Shown piece after piece: positions 30,344 through 40,587 of a stretch of DNA of 52,117 nt. Positions within the stretch are counted from its first letter, which is position 1; the number at the start of each line of letters is the position of its first letter. Source of the DNA: Piscirickettsia litoralis (GTDB taxonomy: Bacteria; Pseudomonadota; Gammaproteobacteria; Piscirickettsiales; Piscirickettsiaceae); the NCBI RefSeq assembly GCF_001720395.1, contig NZ_MDTU01000001.1:1601514-1653630 (forward strand), read 5' to 3'. The position numbers were made by a program, and so were the translations under genes. The notes under the pieces are model-generated. The model was not told the DNA's origin. It did no database searches and saw only the letters and a list, made by a program, of their open reading frames with translations.

Positions 30344-31372
30344 TTAAAACCATGGCCCAACATGAAATTTAACCAATAATGCGGCCACAATCACCCAGAC
30401 CAAGGTTACAGGAATCAATATTTTCCAGCCTAAACGCATAATTTGATCATAACGAAAACGCGGGAACGTCGCCCGGAACCAAAGGTATGAGAACATAAAG
30501 AAAGCGGTCTTTAAAAAGAGCCAAACAATCCCCGGCACCCAAGCAAACAGATACGCCAAGCCTGGAATACCTTCAAATGGCGATAACCAGCCGCCCATAA
30601 AAAACACTGCGGTTAGCAGTGAAATTAAAATCATATTGGCATATTCGGCCAAGAAGAAAATAGCAAAGGTCATTCCCGAATATTCGACGTGAAATCCAGC
30701 AACAATTTCCGACTCACCTTCCGCCACATCAAAAGGTGCACGGTTGGTTTCAGCAACTCCTGAAATCCAATAGACAATAAACAACGGGAACAACGGCAAC
30801 CAATACCAATGCCAAATACCCCCCGATTGCGCTTCGATAATCGTACTTAAATTCAAACTACCGGCAGCAATTAATACGCCAATTAGGGCAAAGCCCATCG
30901 CCAATTCATAAGAAACAATTTGAGCGGCCGAACGCAAAGCACCGAGCATCGCATATTTAGAATTCGATGCCCAACCGGCAATAATCACCCCATAAACACC
31001 CAAAGATGTCATCGCTAACACATAAAGCACACCAGCATTAATATTAGAAAGCACAAGGTGTTTATCAAAAGGAACTACAGCCCATGCCGCCAATGCAGGG
31101 GCAATTGTCAACACTGGCGCAATCACAAACAAATAGCGATTCGAATGACTTGGACGTATGCGTTCTTTTAAAAATAATTTTGCACCATCGGCAATCGGTT
31201 GCAATAAGCCCCACAGTCCCACTCGGTTAGGGCCTAAACGATCCTGCATATAACCGATCACCTTACGTTCAGCGTAAGTATAGTAAGCAACGACGAGCAT
31301 CAACGGTACCACAATGATGATAATCTTAAGTAGCGTCCACAACACACTTATTGCAAAAGTCTCTGCCATCAT
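30344..31372 (-). CDS. nuoH: NADH-quinone oxidoreductase subunit H
   Basis: A 342-residue membrane subunit with eight predicted helices that forms the quinone chamber with NuoB and NuoD. It shows [47 protein letters not shown] and [20 protein letters not shown], the acidic loop facing quinone. It starts one base after the nuoG stop. Confidence 0.97.
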   Translation of the reverse strand: MMAETFAISVLWTLLKIIIIVVPLMLVVAYYTYAERKVIGYMQDRLGPNRVGLWGLLQPIADGAKLFLKERIRPSHSNRYLFVIAPVLTIAPALAAWAVVPFDKHLVLSNINAGVLYVLAMTSLGVYGVIIAGWASNSKYAMLGALRSAAQIVSYELAMGFALIGVLIAAGSLNLSTIIEAQSGGIWHWYWLPLFPLFIVYWISGVAETNRAPFDVAEGESEIVAGFHVEYSGMTFAIFFLAEYANMILISLLTAVFFMGGWLSPFEGIPGLAYLFAWVPGIVWLFLKTAFFMFSYLWFRATFPRFRYDQIMRLGWKILIPVTLVWVIVAALLVKFHVGPWF

Positions 31373-31373
31373 A

Positions 31374-33762
31374 TTAGTCCCGTATTAGTTCAACTGGATG
31401 ATAAGGCATTGCCAGATCAACAGCAGCTGTAGTTCCCACTGGAATCAACACTGTACCTTCTGGTGTCTTATCATCAACGGCAACCGCATGCAAAGCAGAT
31501 ATGCCACCATGTTTTATTTTCACGCTGTCACCGGCAACAAAGCCTTCTCGCTCCATCGTTAACGTTGACATATACACGTGTTTCTTAGCTGCATCATGTG
31601 TCTGCTGCAAATCATCCGCGCGTCTTACCAAAGCATCGACAGAATAAAGCGATAGCTGCGGAATAAAATTCAAGCCATTGCTGCTATAGTTAAATGCTTT
31701 TATACTCGCTGGTAGCCGCCAAGGCTCAGCCGCTAAATTCGCATCGGCATGGACAAGCTCACGCTTAATCTCAGCGATAATATCAGCACTGGATTCTTGC
31801 TCAAAACCATCGATTTGCAATAAATTACCTAATACACGCAACACTTTCCAAGCCGGACGCACATCTCCTTTGGGACTCACCGCTGCCGCAAAGCTCTGCC
31901 AATCACCCGCACCATTGACAAAAGTGCCCGAGGTTTCACCAAAAGGCGCAATCGGTAAAATCACATCGACATATTCATTCATAATATGATTTTTAAATGG
32001 CAATAGTGAAACAACAAAATCAGCATTTTTAACCGCCTCAAGCGCAGCATGAGAGCTTGCACAGTCAAAGCTTGGCTCCGTGTTCAATAAGAAATAAAGC
32101 TTTAATTTTTTGCTCTAGCATCTCTTGGGTATTTAGTCCGGGAGAGTCCACCGTATGTCCAGCAACAAGACGATGAGGAACCGCACCACTTAACCAAGCA
32201 CCCGCACCATTCGCCCCTTCAGTCAATAATAGAACCTTAGCTTGAGTCACTTTTGCTAACTCAAATGCAAGCGCTCTAAATACACTTGCCTCTGGAGAGG
32301 TTAAGGCATAGCGACCTAGAATAATCGATGCTTTCTCACCGGTAATAAGCTGATTTGCAATCACCTCAGCCTGTGCAGCATCACCGCCAGCATTATTAAC
32401 AATGGCTGTTAATTCCGGGCTGATATTGACAGACGCTTTTGCTGCCGCCGTTTTTAATATTAAAGCCAGCGCACCCACCCATTTTGCTAAAGGCACCGCC
32501 CACTCATTCACATCAAAACGATAATCAAAAGCAACAGGCGTCAGAGCGGAAACCTTCGCCCCCCTGAGCGATGCTTTACGGATGCGATGTGCTGCAATCG
32601 GCACTTCTTTATGGAGATTCGAGCCAATCACAAAAATAGCATTTTGCTCGTCAATTTCGGCGATAGAAGTTTGAAAACGCGGATATAAAGGCGCTTGCTG
32701 TTGATCTGAAAAATCAATTTCACGCAAGCGATGATCAATATTATGCGAGCCTAAACCACGCATTAATTTTTGTAGTAAATACAACTCTTCAACAGAAGAG
32801 CTTGGCGAGGCCAGTGCGCCTAGCTCTTCAGCACCATGCTCTTTAACTGTTTCATGCATGCGTGCAGCAACAATATTGAGGGCATCTTGCCATTCAACTT
32901 CTGTCCATACGCCATTGCGTTTGACTTGTGGTTTATAAACACGCTCTTGACTCTCGAGACCTTTATAACCAAAGCGATCACGGTCAGAGATCCAGACTTC
33001 ATTAATATCTTCATTTTCACACGGTGCAACACTCATCACATCATTACGCCGCGTATGGATCGCAATATTTGAGCCCATGCAATCATGAGGAGCAACGTTT
33101 TTAGAAGATCTGACTTCCCAAGCACGCGCACTAAAGCGCGAAGGTTTAGCAGTCAAAGCGCCGACAGGGCAAACATCAATCACATTACCCGACATTTCTG
33201 AATTCACACTTTGCTCAATAAAGGTGCCAATCTCAGAGTGCTCACCACGCCCGGTCATACCCAATTCACGCATTCCAGCAATTTCACTACCAAAACGCAC
33301 GCAGCGAGTACATTGAATACAACGGGTGAGCTCTGTAGAAATTAATGGACCGATGTTTTTGTCAGCAACTGAGCGTTTGCCTTCTACATAACGTGAGCTA
33401 TCACTGCCATAACCCATTGCAACATCTTGTAATTCACACTGCCCCCCCTGATCGCAAATCGGGCAATCCAAGGGATGATTAATGAGCAAAAACTCCATCA
33501 CCGATTTTTGCGAGGCAATGGCCAAAGGTGATTTAGTAAATACTTTCATGCCGTCGGTCACAGGTGTTGCACAAGCAGGCATGGGTTTACGACCATTTTC
33601 TACTTCGATCAAACACATTCTGCAGTTAGCAGCAACGGATAATTTTTTATGATAGCAAAAACGAGGGATGCGAATACCCGCCTCGTCAGCGGCCTCAATA
33701 ATCATTGAGCCTTGCTGCACTTCTAGTGTTTCACCATCGATTTCAATTTGAACTGTTGACAT
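31374..33762 (-). pseudogene. nuoG: NADH-quinone oxidoreductase subunit G, frameshifted in this sequence
   Basis: The large iron–sulfur subunit of the peripheral arm. The first frame carries the [2Fe-2S] site (CYHKKLSVAANCRMCLIEVE), the HxxxC/CxxC [4Fe-4S] motifs (HPLDCPICDQGGQCELQD) and CIQCTRCVRF, then the molybdopterin-oxidoreductase-like domain. It goes out of frame near plus 32092–32094, after EQKIKALF. Removing one base gives FLLNTEPSFDCASSHAALEA and continues to 31374, for about 795 residues, the normal size. The run is only A3, so this is the least homopolymer-like break here. Confidence 0.92.
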
Positions 33763-33797
33763 TGATCATTCCAATTTCAAATTAATCTTAATATTGC

Positions 33798-35081
33798 CTA
33801 CGCAGCAATAATGCTTCGTTTATGCTCAATCCAATATTCAAATTCATGTCTAAATTTTTGAATATAGCTTTGCACTGGCCATGCCGCAGCGTCTCCCAAA
33901 CCACAAATGGTATGGCCTTCAATTTTTCCTGCGACCGCAACGACTTTCTCTAAATCTTCTGGGCGACCTTGACCTGAAACAATCCGCTTTAAAATGCGCG
34001 ACATCCAGCCGGTTCCCTCACGACAGGGCGTACACTGCCCACATGATTCTTCATAATAAAAATGGGCAATTCTAGCAAGTAATTCAGCCATATCTTGAGT
34101 TTCATCGATCACAACTACAGCGCCAGAACCCAGCATCGAGCCAGCTTTGCCAATCGAGTCATAATCCATGGTGACCTCATTAAGCATGACATCCCCTGGG
34201 ACAATTTTTGATGAGCTACCCCCCGGAATCACCGCTTTAATGCGATTACCATCACGCACCCCACCGGCTAACGCAAGCAGATCTTTAAATGGTGTGCCAA
34301 GAGGGACTTCATAATTACCCGGCTTATTCACATGACCAGAGACACTGAAAATCTTGCAACCACCATTATTAGGCTTACCTAGTTCTAAGAACCATTGGCC
34401 ACCATGTTGTAAAATCACCGGGACTGATGCATAAGTTTCAGTATTGTTAATATTGGTCGGACGACCATACAAGCCGTAACCGGCAGGAAACGGTGGTTTA
34501 AAACGCGGCTGGCCTTTCTTGCCTTCCAATGAGTTTAATAACGCCGTTTCTTCTCCACAGATATAAGCCCCAGCACCGTGAGCGGTAAACATATCAAAAT
34601 CAACGCCAGAGTCTAGAATATTATTGCCGAGCAAACCGGCTTTACGTGCTTCTTCTAGAGCTTCATCACAGCGCCTAATCGGCTCAATAAATTCACCACG
34701 CACATAGTTATAACCCACTGTTGCACCAACGACATAACCGGCAATCGCCATGCCTTCGATGAGTTGATGCGGGTTATAACGCATGATATCTCTATCATGA
34801 CAGGTGCCAGGCTCCCCTTCATCTGAATTACAAACGACATATTTTTGACCCGCGGCATTGCGCGGCATAAAGCTCCACTTTAAGCCCGTCGGAAACCCTG
34901 CACCACCACGCCCCCGCAAGGCCGATGTTTTTAACTCTTCAATAATTTCTTCAGGTGGTGTTTTTTCTTTTAAAATACGACGCCAGACTGAATAACCACC
35001 GATGCTTTCATAGCTCGCCAAGCTCCACGGCTCATCCAAACCAAGCGAGCGAAAGCAGACTAAATTTTCTTGGATACTCAT
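33798..35081 (-). CDS. nuoF: NADH-quinone oxidoreductase subunit F
   Basis: A 427-residue subunit that binds NADH and FMN and takes the first electrons. It shows [20 protein letters not shown] (NADH/FMN glycine loop), [20 protein letters not shown] and [13 protein letters not shown] with a later Cys in [15 protein letters not shown] for the N3 [4Fe-4S] cluster. It starts 6 bases after nuoE. Confidence 0.97.
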   Translation of the reverse strand: MSIQENLVCFRSLGLDEPWSLASYESIGGYSVWRRILKEKTPPEEIIEELKTSALRGRGGAGFPTGLKWSFMPRNAAGQKYVVCNSDEGEPGTCHDRDIMRYNPHQLIEGMAIAGYVVGATVGYNYVRGEFIEPIRRCDEALEEARKAGLLGNNILDSGVDFDMFTAHGAGAYICGEETALLNSLEGKKGQPRFKPPFPAGYGLYGRPTNINNTETYASVPVILQHGGQWFLELGKPNNGGCKIFSVSGHVNKPGNYEVPLGTPFKDLLALAGGVRDGNRIKAVIPGGSSSKIVPGDVMLNEVTMDYDSIGKAGSMLGSGAVVVIDETQDMAELLARIAHFYYEESCGQCTPCREGTGWMSRILKRIVSGQGRPEDLEKVVAVAGKIEGHTICGLGDAAAWPVQSYIQKFRHEFEYWIEHKRSIIAA

Positions 35082-35087
35082 TATCGA

Positions 35088-35579
35088 CTACTCCAGATTA
35101 TCCAAAATTTGATCAACACTTTCAGGCGTAAGCTTTTCGTGATAATCATCACCAATTTGGAACATCGGTGCGTTCACACACGCTCCTAAACATTCCACTT
35201 CTTTGATGCTAAATTTACCATCAGGTGTCACATCGCCACCCATTTTCACGCCCAAGCGACGCTCTAGGTGTTCAACAATTTTATCTGAGCCGTTCAACAT
35301 GCAAGAAATATTAGTACAGACACAGATCTTATGACGCCCCACCGGCTTATGCTCATACATGGAATAAAAAGTTGCGACCTCATAAACAGCAATCGCTGGC
35401 ATGTCTAAGTAATTCGCGATGGCATCCATCAACTCATTCGTTAAGTAGCCGTCGTTTTCTTTTTGCACAATCATCAATGCAGCAAGCGATGCTGATTGTT
35501 TTTGATCATTAGGAAATTTAGTCAACCAATAATCGATCTGCTCACGCATTGTTGTTGTTAAACCGTTTTCTATGGACAT
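35088..35579 (-). CDS. nuoE: NADH-quinone oxidoreductase subunit E
   Basis: A 163-residue thioredoxin-like subunit with the N1a [2Fe-2S] cluster. Cluster cysteines are in CTNISCMLNG and VECLGACVNAPM. EVATFYSMYEHKPVGRH is typical. It touches nuoD end to start with a one-base overlap at 35579. Confidence 0.96.
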   Translation of the reverse strand: MSIENGLTTTMREQIDYWLTKFPNDQKQSASLAALMIVQKENDGYLTNELMDAIANYLDMPAIAVYEVATFYSMYEHKPVGRHKICVCTNISCMLNGSDKIVEHLERRLGVKMGGDVTPDGKFSIKEVECLGACVNAPMFQIGDDYHEKLTPESVDQILDNLE

Positions 35580-36832
35580 TAGCGGTCAACCTCTCCAAAT
35601 ACCAGGTCTTGTGTTGCAATTAAAGCAGGGACATCAGCCAACATATGGCCACGCAGCAACTCATCCATAGCCGCTAAGTGAGCAAAACCACTGCTGCGAA
35701 TTTTAACGCGATAAGGTTTATTCGAACCATCAGAAACCAAATAAATACCAAACTCACCCTTAGGGTGTTCAACGGCACTATAAACTTCGCCAGCAGGGCA
35801 AGTAAAGCCTTCAGTAAACAATTTAAAATGATGGATTAATGATTCCATATCACTTTTGACTTCAGCGCGTTTAGGCGGTGCAATTTTATGATCATCGATC
35901 ATGACCGGCCCAGGATTTTTCTGTAGCCATTCGATGCATTGACGCATAATACGATTGGATTGGCGCATTTCCTCAACTCGCACCAAATAACGATCATAAC
36001 AATCCCCTTTAGTCCCTACGGGAATATCAAAATCGAGTTGATCATACACTTCATAAGGCTGTTTCTTACGCAAATCCCACTCAACACCACATGCTCGTAA
36101 CATCGGTCCTGAAAAACCTAAGTTCATTGCCCGTTCAGCAGATACTTCGGTAATACCGACCGTTCGTTGCTTCCAGATCCGGTTATCTGTTAATAAGGTT
36201 TCATAATCATCAACACAAGATGGAAAACGTTCGGTAAAATCCCATAAAAAATCAAGCAAAGAGCCTTGACGGTTTTGATTTAACTTATCAACTTCTTTTT
36301 CATTGCGCCAACGCGAGGGCTCATATTGTGGCATGCTGTCAGGCAAATCACGATACACCCCACCCGGGCGCAAATAGGTCGCATGCATCCGTGCACCTGA
36401 AGCCGCTTCATAGCAATCCATCAAATCTTCACGTTCACGAAATGCATATAAGAAAACGGTCATTGCCCCTAAATCAAGGGCCGTTGAGCCGATGCCCATC
36501 AAGTGATTTAAAACGCGCGTCACCTCTGAAAACAAGACACGAATATATTGAGCACGAATGGGTGCTTCTATGCCGAGTAATTTTTCAATCGCCATCACAT
36601 AAGCATGTTCATTACACATCATCGAGACATAATCGAGCCGGTCCATATAGCCAATACTTTGGTTATAGGGCTTAGTCTCAGCCAATTTTTCTGTACCACG
36701 ATGCAATAACCCGACATGTGGATCAGCACGAACAACCGTCTCACCATCGAGTTCTAAAATAAGCCGTAAAACGCCATGCGCCGCAGGGTGCTGAGGACCA
36801 AAGTTAATTGTATAATTTCGAAACTCAGACAT
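35579..36832 (-). CDS. nuoD: NADH-quinone oxidoreductase subunit D
   Basis: A 417-residue 49-kDa-type subunit at the quinone site. It begins with [20 protein letters not shown] followed by [13 protein letters not shown]; the conserved His and the later Asp/Tyr line the quinone pocket. It ends in the family signature DLVFGEVDR. NuoC and NuoD are separate genes, unlike the fused NuoCD of E. coli. Confidence 0.97.
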   Translation of the reverse strand: MSEFRNYTINFGPQHPAAHGVLRLILELDGETVVRADPHVGLLHRGTEKLAETKPYNQSIGYMDRLDYVSMMCNEHAYVMAIEKLLGIEAPIRAQYIRVLFSEVTRVLNHLMGIGSTALDLGAMTVFLYAFREREDLMDCYEAASGARMHATYLRPGGVYRDLPDSMPQYEPSRWRNEKEVDKLNQNRQGSLLDFLWDFTERFPSCVDDYETLLTDNRIWKQRTVGITEVSAERAMNLGFSGPMLRACGVEWDLRKKQPYEVYDQLDFDIPVGTKGDCYDRYLVRVEEMRQSNRIMRQCIEWLQKNPGPVMIDDHKIAPPKRAEVKSDMESLIHHFKLFTEGFTCPAGEVYSAVEHPKGEFGIYLVSDGSNKPYRVKIRSSGFAHLAAMDELLRGHMLADVPALIATQDLVFGEVDR

Positions 36833-36833
36833 G

Positions 36834-37511
36834 TTATTTTTCTCCCGCCGTCAAGCTTGCATCATAGCGATTATCATGACGAATCACTTTTGGCACCAAA
36901 ACACGCGGTTCAATATCAACAGGCTCGTAAACAACACGCTCATCTTTAGCGTCATAACGCATTTCAACATAGCCGCTGAGCGGAAAATCTTTACGAAACG
37001 GGTGACCAATAAAGCCATAATCAGTCAATATACGACGCAAATCTGGATGGCCATCAAACAATAAGCCATACATGTCAAAGGCTTCACGCTCAAACCAATT
37101 GGCACTGTTCCAAATATCATTCACTGACGGCAAAATTAGTGTATTTTGATCAGGAAACACTTTTAAGCGCAAACGGATATTATTTTTAATCGACATTAAA
37201 TGATAAACCGCGGCAAAGCGCTTACCATCGCCCTTTTCAGGCGCTTCAAGCTGGTGAACAGCACGCTCAAACCCGGTTGACGTTGCCGTATCAGTGGTCC
37301 ACTCATCTTTGCCGTAATATAAATAATCTATGCCACAAACATCAATCAGCATCTCAAAGCTAAGCGCGTTATCATCACGCAAAATTTGCGAGACTTTTAA
37401 TAAGTGATTGACCGGGACTTCAAGTGTTAACTCATCAAATTCAGTTTTAGACTGCACGCCAAACTCTTTAAGACGAGGCTCAATTAGCGCAACCAGTTCT
37501 TGTAATTCCAT
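36834..37511 (-). CDS. nuoC: NADH-quinone oxidoreductase subunit C
   Basis: A 225-residue 30-kDa-type subunit of the peripheral arm. It shows [20 protein letters not shown], then [20 protein letters not shown], the family signature. One base separates it from nuoD. It gives structural support and carries no cofactor. Confidence 0.96.
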   Translation of the reverse strand: MELQELVALIEPRLKEFGVQSKTEFDELTLEVPVNHLLKVSQILRDDNALSFEMLIDVCGIDYLYYGKDEWTTDTATSTGFERAVHQLEAPEKGDGKRFAAVYHLMSIKNNIRLRLKVFPDQNTLILPSVNDIWNSANWFEREAFDMYGLLFDGHPDLRRILTDYGFIGHPFRKDFPLSGYVEMRYDAKDERVVYEPVDIEPRVLVPKVIRHDNRYDASLTAGEK

Positions 37512-37527
37512 ACGTCTTTAACCTTGT

Positions 37528-38013
37528 TTATTGCCGTGCAATGGTGTTGGTGCGACGAATTTTGTTTTGCAGTTGAATAATGCCATAGAGCAAAGCCTCT
37601 GCGGTCGGTGGGCAACCTGGCACATACACATCAACAGGGACAATACGATCACACCCCCGAACCACAGAATACGAATAGTGGTAATAACCACCGCCATTCG
37701 CGCAAGACCCCATGGAAATCACCCATTTAGGCCCTGCCATCTGATCATAAACACGGCGTAATGCCGGTGCCATTTTATTGCATAAGGTTCCAGCAACAAT
37801 CATCACATCCGATTGACGCGGACTCGGCCGAAAAATTACACCAAAGCGATCCAAATCGTAACGTGACGCGCCAGCCTGCATCATTTCTACCGCGCAACAC
37901 GCCAAACCGAATGTCACCGGCCACATTGATCCGGTGCGCACCCAATTAACCAGCTTATCGGCAGAAGTGGTAACAAAGCCATCGCGCTTTAAAATAGTAT
38001 CGGCTACTCCCAT
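37528..38013 (-). CDS. nuoB: NADH-quinone oxidoreductase subunit B
   Basis: A 161-residue subunit with the N2 [4Fe-4S] cluster, the last carrier before quinone. Cluster cysteines are the tandem CC in [13 protein letters not shown] and those in [11 protein letters not shown] and [14 protein letters not shown]. It overlaps nuoA by 10 bases. Confidence 0.97.
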   Translation of the reverse strand: MGVADTILKRDGFVTTSADKLVNWVRTGSMWPVTFGLACCAVEMMQAGASRYDLDRFGVIFRPSPRQSDVMIVAGTLCNKMAPALRRVYDQMAGPKWVISMGSCANGGGYYHYSYSVVRGCDRIVPVDVYVPGCPPTAEALLYGIIQLQNKIRRTNTIARQ

Positions 38014-38372
38014 TCAAGCGCCCCTTTCTTCCACTCGTAAATGAAACCTACTACAAGAAGCCCAAGAAATACGAACATTGCAGTAAACCCATACCAGCCT
38101 ATTTTATTCAGTGCCACCGCCCAAGGCAGCATAAAAGCGACCTCAAGATCAAAGACAATAAAAAGAATGGCAACAAGATAAAATCGCACATCGAATTTCA
38201 TACGCGCATCTTCAAAAGGTGCGAAACCACATTCAAATGCGTCTTCTTTCGCCTTGCTTTTTTGTTCTAGGCCAAGGAATTTCCCAGCGACGACGCTTGC
38301 CATAACAGGCGCCATACCAAATAACGCTCCTATGATCAGGAACAATAATATCGGACCATAATTATCTAACAT
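38004..38372 (-). CDS. nuoA: NADH-quinone oxidoreductase subunit A
   Basis: A 122-residue membrane subunit with three helices, first in the operon. It shows [20 protein letters not shown] followed by [20 protein letters not shown], the quinone-site loop of NuoA. GGGG lies 8 bases before the ATG at 38372. A promoter with good consensus lies just upstream. Confidence 0.96.
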   Translation of the reverse strand: MLDNYGPILLFLIIGALFGMAPVMASVVAGKFLGLEQKSKAKEDAFECGFAPFEDARMKFDVRFYLVAILFIVFDLEVAFMLPWAVALNKIGWYGFTAMFVFLGLLVVGFIYEWKKGALEWE

Positions 38373-38399
38373 GGTATTACCCCAAATACCAAAAGGACA

Positions 38400-38448
38400 T
38401 GTTTATACTTCAGTATTAAGTTGTTATCAATGTTAGTAAGTATAAACA
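38400..38448. repeat. Inverted repeat flanking the nuo promoter
   Basis: An 11-base sequence TGTTTATACTT (38400–38410) recurs inverted as AAGTATAAACA (38438–38448), with 27 bases between. One arm covers the -10 box of the nuo promoter and the other lies upstream of the -35. It could be a two-site operator, or a hairpin in a transcript from further upstream. Confidence 0.6.
38402..38430 (-). promoter_or_regulatory. Promoter of the nuoA–N operon
   Basis: On the minus strand TTGATA (38430–38425) and TATAAA (38407–38402) are 17 bases apart, each matching sigma-70 consensus at five of six. The start near 38395 gives a leader of about 22 bases to nuoA. Confidence 0.7.
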
Positions 38449-38943
38449 AGTTTATTAAAGTGACAAAAGTCTGGAGAGATATTAAACAAAAAGCAGCAAT
38501 TATACAAATAAAAAAAGCTTTTTTAGCCTCTTGAACAATAATTATACAAATACAATCAACAGCTCTTATGCAGTCGTTTTATACCCATAGAAAATAACAT
38601 GAGTCAAAATGGCTTTCTTTCAGTGTTAATTAAAGGAACGCTTAGCATTTCCACTTAAACAAATAACTATTTTACTCAGCTCATTAATTTCAATGTTCAA
38701 AACAAAAATTAAACTAAATTTTTGTTACATTTTACGAAAGCAGCATCAAGGAAATTAAAATTTTTGCTCACGCCTCACACTTACAGCTAGCAATATAAAA
38801 AAATACTTTATCATCACGCCTCCTGCTTAATACAGGCATCATAATAATTAAATCCACACAGTGACTCATTCACTCATCGAGCACTCAATGATCAAACTTG
38901 ATTTGTCTTTAACAATTTATATTGTCCAATAAATAATCAGCAA
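38449..38943. other. AT-rich region without a gene between tRNA-Leu and nuoA
   Basis: About 500 bases with no convincing reading frame on either strand. I see short A/T runs and one AAAAAAGCTTTTTT palindrome near 38512–38525, which lacks a loop and is not a clear terminator. No RNA gene is recognised. Confidence 0.5.
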
Positions 38944-38970
38944 AGAAAAAGGCGACATTGCTGTCGCCTT
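38944..38970 (-). terminator. Terminator after tRNA-Leu
   Basis: On the minus strand a perfect 9-bp stem AAGGCGACA / TGTCGCCTT with loop GCAA is followed by TTTTT, just after the tRNA. It separates the tRNA from nuoA. Confidence 0.88.
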
Positions 38971-38975
38971 AATTT

Positions 38976-39062
38976 TGGTGCCGAAGGCCGGACTCGAACC
39001 GGCACGACCGTTAGGTCACCACCCCCTCAAGATGGCGTGTCTACCAATTTCACCACTTCGGC
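38976..39062 (-). tRNA. tRNA-Leu (GAG)
   Basis: An 87-base class II tRNA with a long variable arm. Acceptor GCCGAAG pairs with CTTCGGC; the anticodon stem is CCATC/GGTGG with loop TTGAGGG, anticodon GAG. The T arm is GCCGGTTCGAGTCCGGC and CCA is encoded. tRNA-Leu(GAG) next to secG is a conserved gammaproteobacterial arrangement (leuU in E. coli). Confidence 0.95.
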
Positions 39063-39094
39063 AGAATCTTGTTGCGCTACAAACGCGTAGCGCC

Positions 39095-39122
39095 ATTTTA
39101 CTGTTATTTTAATAAGATGCAA
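39095..39122 (-). promoter_or_regulatory. Promoter of tRNA-Leu
   Basis: On the minus strand TTGCAT (39122–39117) and TAAAAT (39100–39095) are 16 bases apart, between the secG stop and the tRNA. A short hairpin GCGCTAC/GTAGCGC follows in the leader and would be removed during tRNA processing. Its -35 is identical to that of the tRNA-fMet promoter. Confidence 0.65.
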
Positions 39123-39130
39123 GCGCTAAA

Positions 39131-39496
39131 TTATTTTTTTGTACTACTCGCATTGTTTTCAGTATTACTTTTCTCAGCTGTTGCAGCCTGCCCAGTTGTT
39201 GCCTCTTGTAGCGCTGCTGCAGGGGCTGCCGTCGTCTTAGCCACAGGCGCTGCCGATAACTGACCTTGTTGAGCTGCCATACGCCCAAGCACCAAACAAA
39301 TCACAAAGAAAGCCACTGCACACATTGCCGTTGCTTTCACTAAAAAAGATGCAGCCCCTGCACTACCAAAAACAGTCTGCGATGCTCCGGCACCAAAAGA
39401 CGCACCTGCTGTTGCACCCTTGCCTTGCTGCATGAGTATCAACACAACCATTGCAACCGCTGCAACAATCAGTAAGATCAATAACACTTGTTCCAT
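39131..39496 (-). CDS. secG: Preprotein translocase subunit SecG
   Basis: A 121-residue inner-membrane subunit of the SecYEG channel. It has two hydrophobic helices (about 3–20 and 53–72) around the loop MQQGKGATAGASFGAGASQT with VFGS, the SecG signature. A low-complexity Ala/Thr-rich tail follows, typical in this group. It lies 16 bases after tpiA and before tRNA-Leu. Confidence 0.95.
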   Translation of the reverse strand: MEQVLLILLIVAAVAMVVLILMQQGKGATAGASFGAGASQTVFGSAGAASFLVKATAMCAVAFFVICLVLGRMAAQQGQLSAAPVAKTTAAPAAALQEATTGQAATAEKSNTENNASSTKK

Positions 39497-39512
39497 TGTT
39501 TACCTCAATTAA

Positions 39513-40271
39513 CTATTCACTATTCGCCGCCTGACAAATAGCAACAAATTCGTCGACTTTCAAAGAAGCTCCACCGACCAATCCACCATCTACATCAGGC
39601 TGACTTAAAATTTCAGTAGCATTACTCGCTTTCACACTACCACCATACAAAATTTGCATATTCTGAGCGAGCTTAGACCCATAATCATTTAATAAACTGC
39701 GCAAGAAGCCATGCGCGTTTTGGACATCAGACGGCTCTGCCGCAACCCCTGTGCCAATGGCCCAAACTGGCTCATAAGCAATCACGCTCTTCACAAAAGC
39801 ATCTACCCCTGCATGCTCTATCACTGCCTTCACCTGAGCGCTCACTACATCTTGCATTTTTCCAGCCTGACGCTCTTCAAGCGTCTCACCAATACATAAC
39901 ACAGGCGTTAAACCTTGGGTCTGAGCTGCAACAAATTTTCTCGCAACACTTTCATTGCTTTCAGCATGATAACTGCGACGCTCTGAGTGCCCAACCAAAA
40001 CATACTGACAGCCTAAATCCTTAAGCATCGCCGCCGAAATCTCTCCCGTATAAGCGCCTTGCTCATGAAGACTAACGTCTTGCGCACCTAAACCTACAGA
40101 GGTTCCTTCACACATGACACTTATCGCATCCAAATAAACAAAAGATGGACAAACAGCAACACCAACCTTAGATAAGGGCTTCACTTGTTGAGCAACACCC
40201 TGCAATAGCGTAGTTAATTCACTACGACAGCCGTTCATCTTCCAGTTCCCCATCACCAACATCTGACGCAT
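39513..40271 (-). CDS. tpiA: Triosephosphate isomerase
   Basis: A 252-residue TIM barrel that interconverts dihydroxyacetone phosphate and glyceraldehyde 3-phosphate. Catalytic Lys 11 is in GNWKMNG, His 95 in LVGHSERRSYH, Glu 167 in AYEPVWAIGTG; the phosphate loop is YGGSVKASN near the C-terminus with GGLVGGASL. GGAG precedes the ATG at 40271 by 6 bases. Confidence 0.97.
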   Translation of the reverse strand: MRQMLVMGNWKMNGCRSELTTLLQGVAQQVKPLSKVGVAVCPSFVYLDAISVMCEGTSVGLGAQDVSLHEQGAYTGEISAAMLKDLGCQYVLVGHSERRSYHAESNESVARKFVAAQTQGLTPVLCIGETLEERQAGKMQDVVSAQVKAVIEHAGVDAFVKSVIAYEPVWAIGTGVAAEPSDVQNAHGFLRSLLNDYGSKLAQNMQILYGGSVKASNATEILSQPDVDGGLVGGASLKVDEFVAICQAANSE

Positions 40272-40336
40272 CCGCTTCTCCTTAACCCATCTTTATTTAT
40301 TGTACCCATGATAAAATACACCAAGGCTTTCGCGCG

Positions 40337-40365
40337 AGAATAAAGGAATCTCGCCCAGATTGCAA
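40337..40365 (-). promoter_or_regulatory. Promoter of tpiA–secG
   Basis: On the minus strand TTGCAA (40365–40360) and TATTCT (40342–40337) have a 17-base spacer, about 65 bases before the tpiA start. The rest of 40272–40587 is AT-rich spacer with the divergent promoter described next. Confidence 0.5.
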
Positions 40366-40515
40366 TCTAAGTTCCACCCCAAAATTTAGCAACACTCCCA
40401 TCAAAAACAAATACTTTCAACACTAAAATAAAACTAAAATAAACACAGATGATCAAAAATTAATCAATAATTTCAATAAGATTAATGATTAAAGCACATT
40501 ATAATCACTATTATA

Positions 40516-40543
40516 TTGAATAAAACTCCATAGACTTTATAAT
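40516..40543 (+). promoter_or_regulatory. Promoter of the first envelope-protein paralogue
   Basis: TTGAAT (40516–40521) and a perfect TATAAT (40538–40543) are 16 bases apart. The same boxes and spacing recur before the second paralogue. Confidence 0.65.
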
Positions 40544-40587
40544 AATGACCTGGATGAAATATTAATAAATAAAAAGGCAATCTTTAA

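Noticed and set aside
36328-36675. Plus-strand 115-codon frame opposite nuoD
   Set aside because: No ribosome site, and its His/Ser-rich composition is a shadow of the conserved nuoD frame.
38512-38525. AAAAAAGCTTTTTT as a terminator
   Set aside because: It has no loop and only A:T pairs apart from GC at the centre, so it would not fold stably.
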